7,581 bases of DNA. Source: CAZMGD01 sp964565705. GTDB lineage: Bacteria; Actinomycetota; Acidimicrobiia; Acidimicrobiales; Ilumatobacteraceae. Below are positions 5,800 through 7,581 of the stretch, piece by piece (the stretch's first letter is position 1; the number at the start of each line of letters is the position of its first letter). The position numbers were made by a program, and so were the translations under genes. The notes below the pieces were generated by a model. It did no database searches. It saw only the letters and a program-made list of their open reading frames with translations, and was not told the origin of the DNA. The stretch spans positions 1 through 7,581 of the forward strand of contig CAZMGD010000153.1 of assembly GCA_964565705.1 (NCBI GenBank), in the 5' to 3' direction.

Positions 5800-7524
5800 T
5801 CAGGCCAGGTAGAACAGCTGCGACAGCGGCAGGTGCTCGGCGGGCGCGATGTGCACCGGGTCGCCGTCGACGGTCACCCGATAGGTCTCCGGGTCGACCT
5901 CGATCGACGGGGTCGCGTCGTTGCGCACCATGTCGCGCTTGCCGATGCGCCGGGTGTTCACGACGGGCAGGATCTGGCTCTCCAGGCCCAGCTGCTCGGG
6001 CACGCCGCGCTCGATCGCCGCCTTGGACATGAACGTCACCCGGGTGCGCTGCAGCGCCTTGCCCAAGCTGGCGAACATCGGCCGGTAGTACACGGGCTGT
6101 GGCGTCGGCAGCGACGCGTTCGGGTCGCCCATCAGCGCCCAGTTCACGATCCCGCCCTTGACGATCAGCTTGGGCTTGGCGGCGAACGCGTCGACCGGCC
6201 AGAGAACGATGTCGGCGAGCTTGCCGGGCTCCAGCGACCCGACGTGTTCGGCGACGCCGTGGGTGATCGCCGGGTTGATCGTCAGCTTGGCGAGGTAGCG
6301 CAGGACCCGGAAGTTGTCGTGCTCCACAGCGTCCTCGGCGAGCTTGCCCCGCTCGGCCTTGCAGTGGTGGGCGGTCTGGAACGCGCGGGTGAACGTCTCG
6401 CCGATGCGGCCCATCGCCTGTGAGTCGGAGGAGAACATCGAGATGATCCCGAGGTCGTGCAGCACCGTCTCGGCGGCGATCGTCTCGACCCGCACCCGTG
6501 AGTCGGCGAACGCGACGTCCTCGGGGATGTCGTGGGAGAGGTGGTGGCACACCATCACCATGTCGAGCAGCTCGTCGACCGAGTTGACCGTGTAGGGCAG
6601 CGTCGGGTTGGTGGACGACGGCAGCACGTTGGGGTGGCCGGCCATCGTGATGATGTCCGGCGCGTGGCCACCGCCCGAACCTTCGGTGTGGTACGTGTGG
6701 ATCGCCCGGCCGGCGATCGCGGCGATCGTGTCGCCGACGAACCCGCCCTCGTTCAGCGTGTCCGTGTGCACGGCGACCGGCACGTCGTACTCGTCGGCAA
6801 CGTCCAGCGCCTTGCTGAGCGCGGCCGCGGTGCTGCCCCAATCCTCGTGCACCTTGAGGCCAGCGGCCCCCGCCTCGATCTGCTCGACGAGGGCCTCGGC
6901 CATCGACCCGTTGCCCTTGCCGAGCAAGCCGACGTTCACGGGCAACGCCTCGACGGCCTCCAGCATCCGATGGATGTTCCACGGGCCCGGCGTGCAGGTC
7001 GTCGCGTTCGTGCCATCGGTCGGGCCGGTACCGCCACCGAACAGCGTGGTGACGCCGTTGGAGAGCGCTTCGATCGCCTGCTGGGGCGAGACCAGGTGCA
7101 CGTGGGCGTCGATCGCGCCGGCGGTCGCGATCAGGTGCTCGCCGGCGATGACGTCGGTGGACGGCCCGACGACGAGGCGGGGGTCGACGCCGTCCTGGAG
7201 CTGAGGGTTGCCGGCCTTGCCGATGCCGGCGATGCGCCCGTCGCGCACGCCGATGTCGGCCTTGACGATCCCGATCACCGGATCCATGACGATCACGTTC
7301 GTGATCACGAGATCGAGCGCCCCACCGGCGCGCGTGGCCGCGGGATCAGAGGCCATGCCGTCGCGGGCGGTCTTGCCGCCGCCGAACACGACCTCGTCGC
7401 CGTAGCGGCCGGCCGCGTGGTCGTGCTCGATCTCGATGACGAGGTTGGTGTCGGCGAGCTGCACTCGGTCGCCGGTGGTCGGTCCGAACAGGTCGGTGTA
7501 CTGGCGGCGGGAGACGATGGCCAT
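5800..7524 (-). CDS. ureC: Urease alpha (catalytic) subunit UreC
   Basis: UreC (574 residues, standard length) holds the dinuclear nickel site that hydrolyses urea to ammonia and carbamate in the cytoplasm. All key residues are present: H141 and H143 (DAHVH), the carbamylated lysine K224 and H226 (LKVHEDWG), H253 (VAVHTDTLNE), H279 (HTYHTEGSGGGHAPD), flap C326 and catalytic H327 (MVCHHL), R343 and nickel ligand D367 (SSDSQAMGR). Each is exactly seven residues later than its Klebsiella counterpart, so the core has no net insertion or deletion between these landmarks. The enzyme should be active once matured. One less usual residue is T353 in IAAETVLHD, where Asp is usual. The ATG at 7522-7524 overlaps the stop of the upstream frame (ATGA), implying coupling to ureB. 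Confidence 0.98.
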   Translation of the reverse strand: MAIVSRRQYTDLFGPTTGDRVQLADTNLVIEIEHDHAAGRYGDEVVFGGGKTARDGMASDPAATRAGGALDLVITNVIVMDPVIGIVKADIGVRDGRIAGIGKAGNPQLQDGVDPRLVVGPSTDVIAGEHLIATAGAIDAHVHLVSPQQAIEALSNGVTTLFGGGTGPTDGTNATTCTPGPWNIHRMLEAVEALPVNVGLLGKGNGSMAEALVEQIEAGAAGLKVHEDWGSTAAALSKALDVADEYDVPVAVHTDTLNEGGFVGDTIAAIAGRAIHTYHTEGSGGGHAPDIITMAGHPNVLPSSTNPTLPYTVNSVDELLDMVMVCHHLSHDIPEDVAFADSRVRVETIAAETVLHDLGIISMFSSDSQAMGRIGETFTRAFQTAHHCKAERGKLAEDAVEHDNFRVLRYLAKLTINPAITHGVAEHVGSLEPGKLADIVLWPVDAFAAKPKLIVKGGIVNWALMGDPNASLPTPQPVYYRPMFASLGKALQRTRVTFMSKAAIERGVPEQLGLESQILPVVNTRRIGKRDMVRNDATPSIEVDPETYRVTVDGDPVHIAPAEHLPLSQLFYLA

Positions 7525-7581
7525 CAGCTGACCGTCGCGGTGCGGGTGGTGGGTTCGCCGTCCTCGAAGCCGCGCTCGGCG
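7524..7581 (-). CDS. ureB: Probable urease beta subunit UreB, C-terminal tail (partial)
   Basis: A minus-strand frame runs in from the window edge and ends in TGA at 7524-7526, overlapping the ureC ATG by 4 bases (ATGA). Only 18 full codons are visible, ending AERGFEDGEPTTRTATVS. Urease operons nearly always place ureB, or a ureA-ureB fusion, directly before ureC. The identity therefore rests on position, since this tail carries no diagnostic residue. A separate UreB and a fused gamma-beta subunit cannot be told apart here. Confidence 0.65.
   Translation of the reverse strand, partial: AERGFEDGEPTTRTATVS

Noticed and set aside
5131..6423. 430-codon plus-strand open frame opposite ureF and ureC
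   Set aside because: It is a shadow of high-GC coding sequence on the other strand; the composition is Arg/Gly/Val-rich with no family motif, while ureF and ureC are unmistakable.
5642..6982. 446-codon minus-strand open frame overlapping ureC in another frame
   Set aside because: Arg/Gly/Ala-rich out-of-frame translation of ureC with no recognisable domain.
1..7581. CRISPR arrays, tRNA/rRNA genes, insertion sequences, toxin-antitoxin or phage genes
   Set aside because: No regularly spaced repeats, cloverleaf, transposase or other mobile-element signature was seen, and coding genes cover almost the whole window.

Overview
The window is a dense, very GC-rich stretch of bacterial chromosome, most likely from a high-GC actinobacterium. 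An Acidimicrobiia-type organism is a guess from gene content and protein style, not something the sequence proves. Six of the eight genes whose starts are visible begin with GTG. Genes overlap by 4 or 10 bases, and the only intergenic stretch over 20 bases is 117 bp (3411-3527). No tRNA, rRNA, CRISPR array, insertion sequence or phage gene is visible.

Left block, plus strand (1-2970): four genes run head to tail, joined by three identical 4-base GTGA start/stop overlaps. They are the C-terminal part of a LigD-type (non-homologous end-joining) DNA polymerase/primase domain, a small-molecule kinase of the aminoglycoside phosphotransferase/ecdysteroid-kinase-like superfamily, a 184-residue protein of unknown function with an internal repeat, and a class I SAM-dependent methyltransferase. 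The overlaps suggest one translationally coupled operon. What kinase, unknown protein and methyltransferase do together is not apparent.

Middle (2961-3527): a Fur-family metalloregulator on the minus strand converges on the methyltransferase, and the two stop regions overlap by 10 bp. Its metal-binding residues are atypical: the His-rich motif before the first CxxC is missing and the last Cys pair is CxxH. Between it and the urease cluster lies a 117-bp gap with a 54-nt inverted-repeat structure that can be drawn as a three-way junction.

Right block, minus strand (3528-7581): a urease operon in the order (ureB tail)-ureC-ureF-ureG-ureD, transcribed right to left. UreC is complete and keeps every nickel-binding and catalytic residue, numbered exactly +7 relative to the Klebsiella enzyme. 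UreF, UreG and UreD are the accessory proteins that insert nickel and CO2 into the apoenzyme. No ureE lies in this part of the operon, as in mycobacterial ureABCFGD clusters. The Fur-family gene is the next gene downstream on the same strand, so a link with nickel or metal homeostasis is possible but unproven.

I do not see a clearly new biological system. The items most worth checking are the structured 3444-3497 element, the divergent Fur-family protein beside a nickel enzyme, and the coupled LigD-polymerase/kinase/unknown/methyltransferase cluster.
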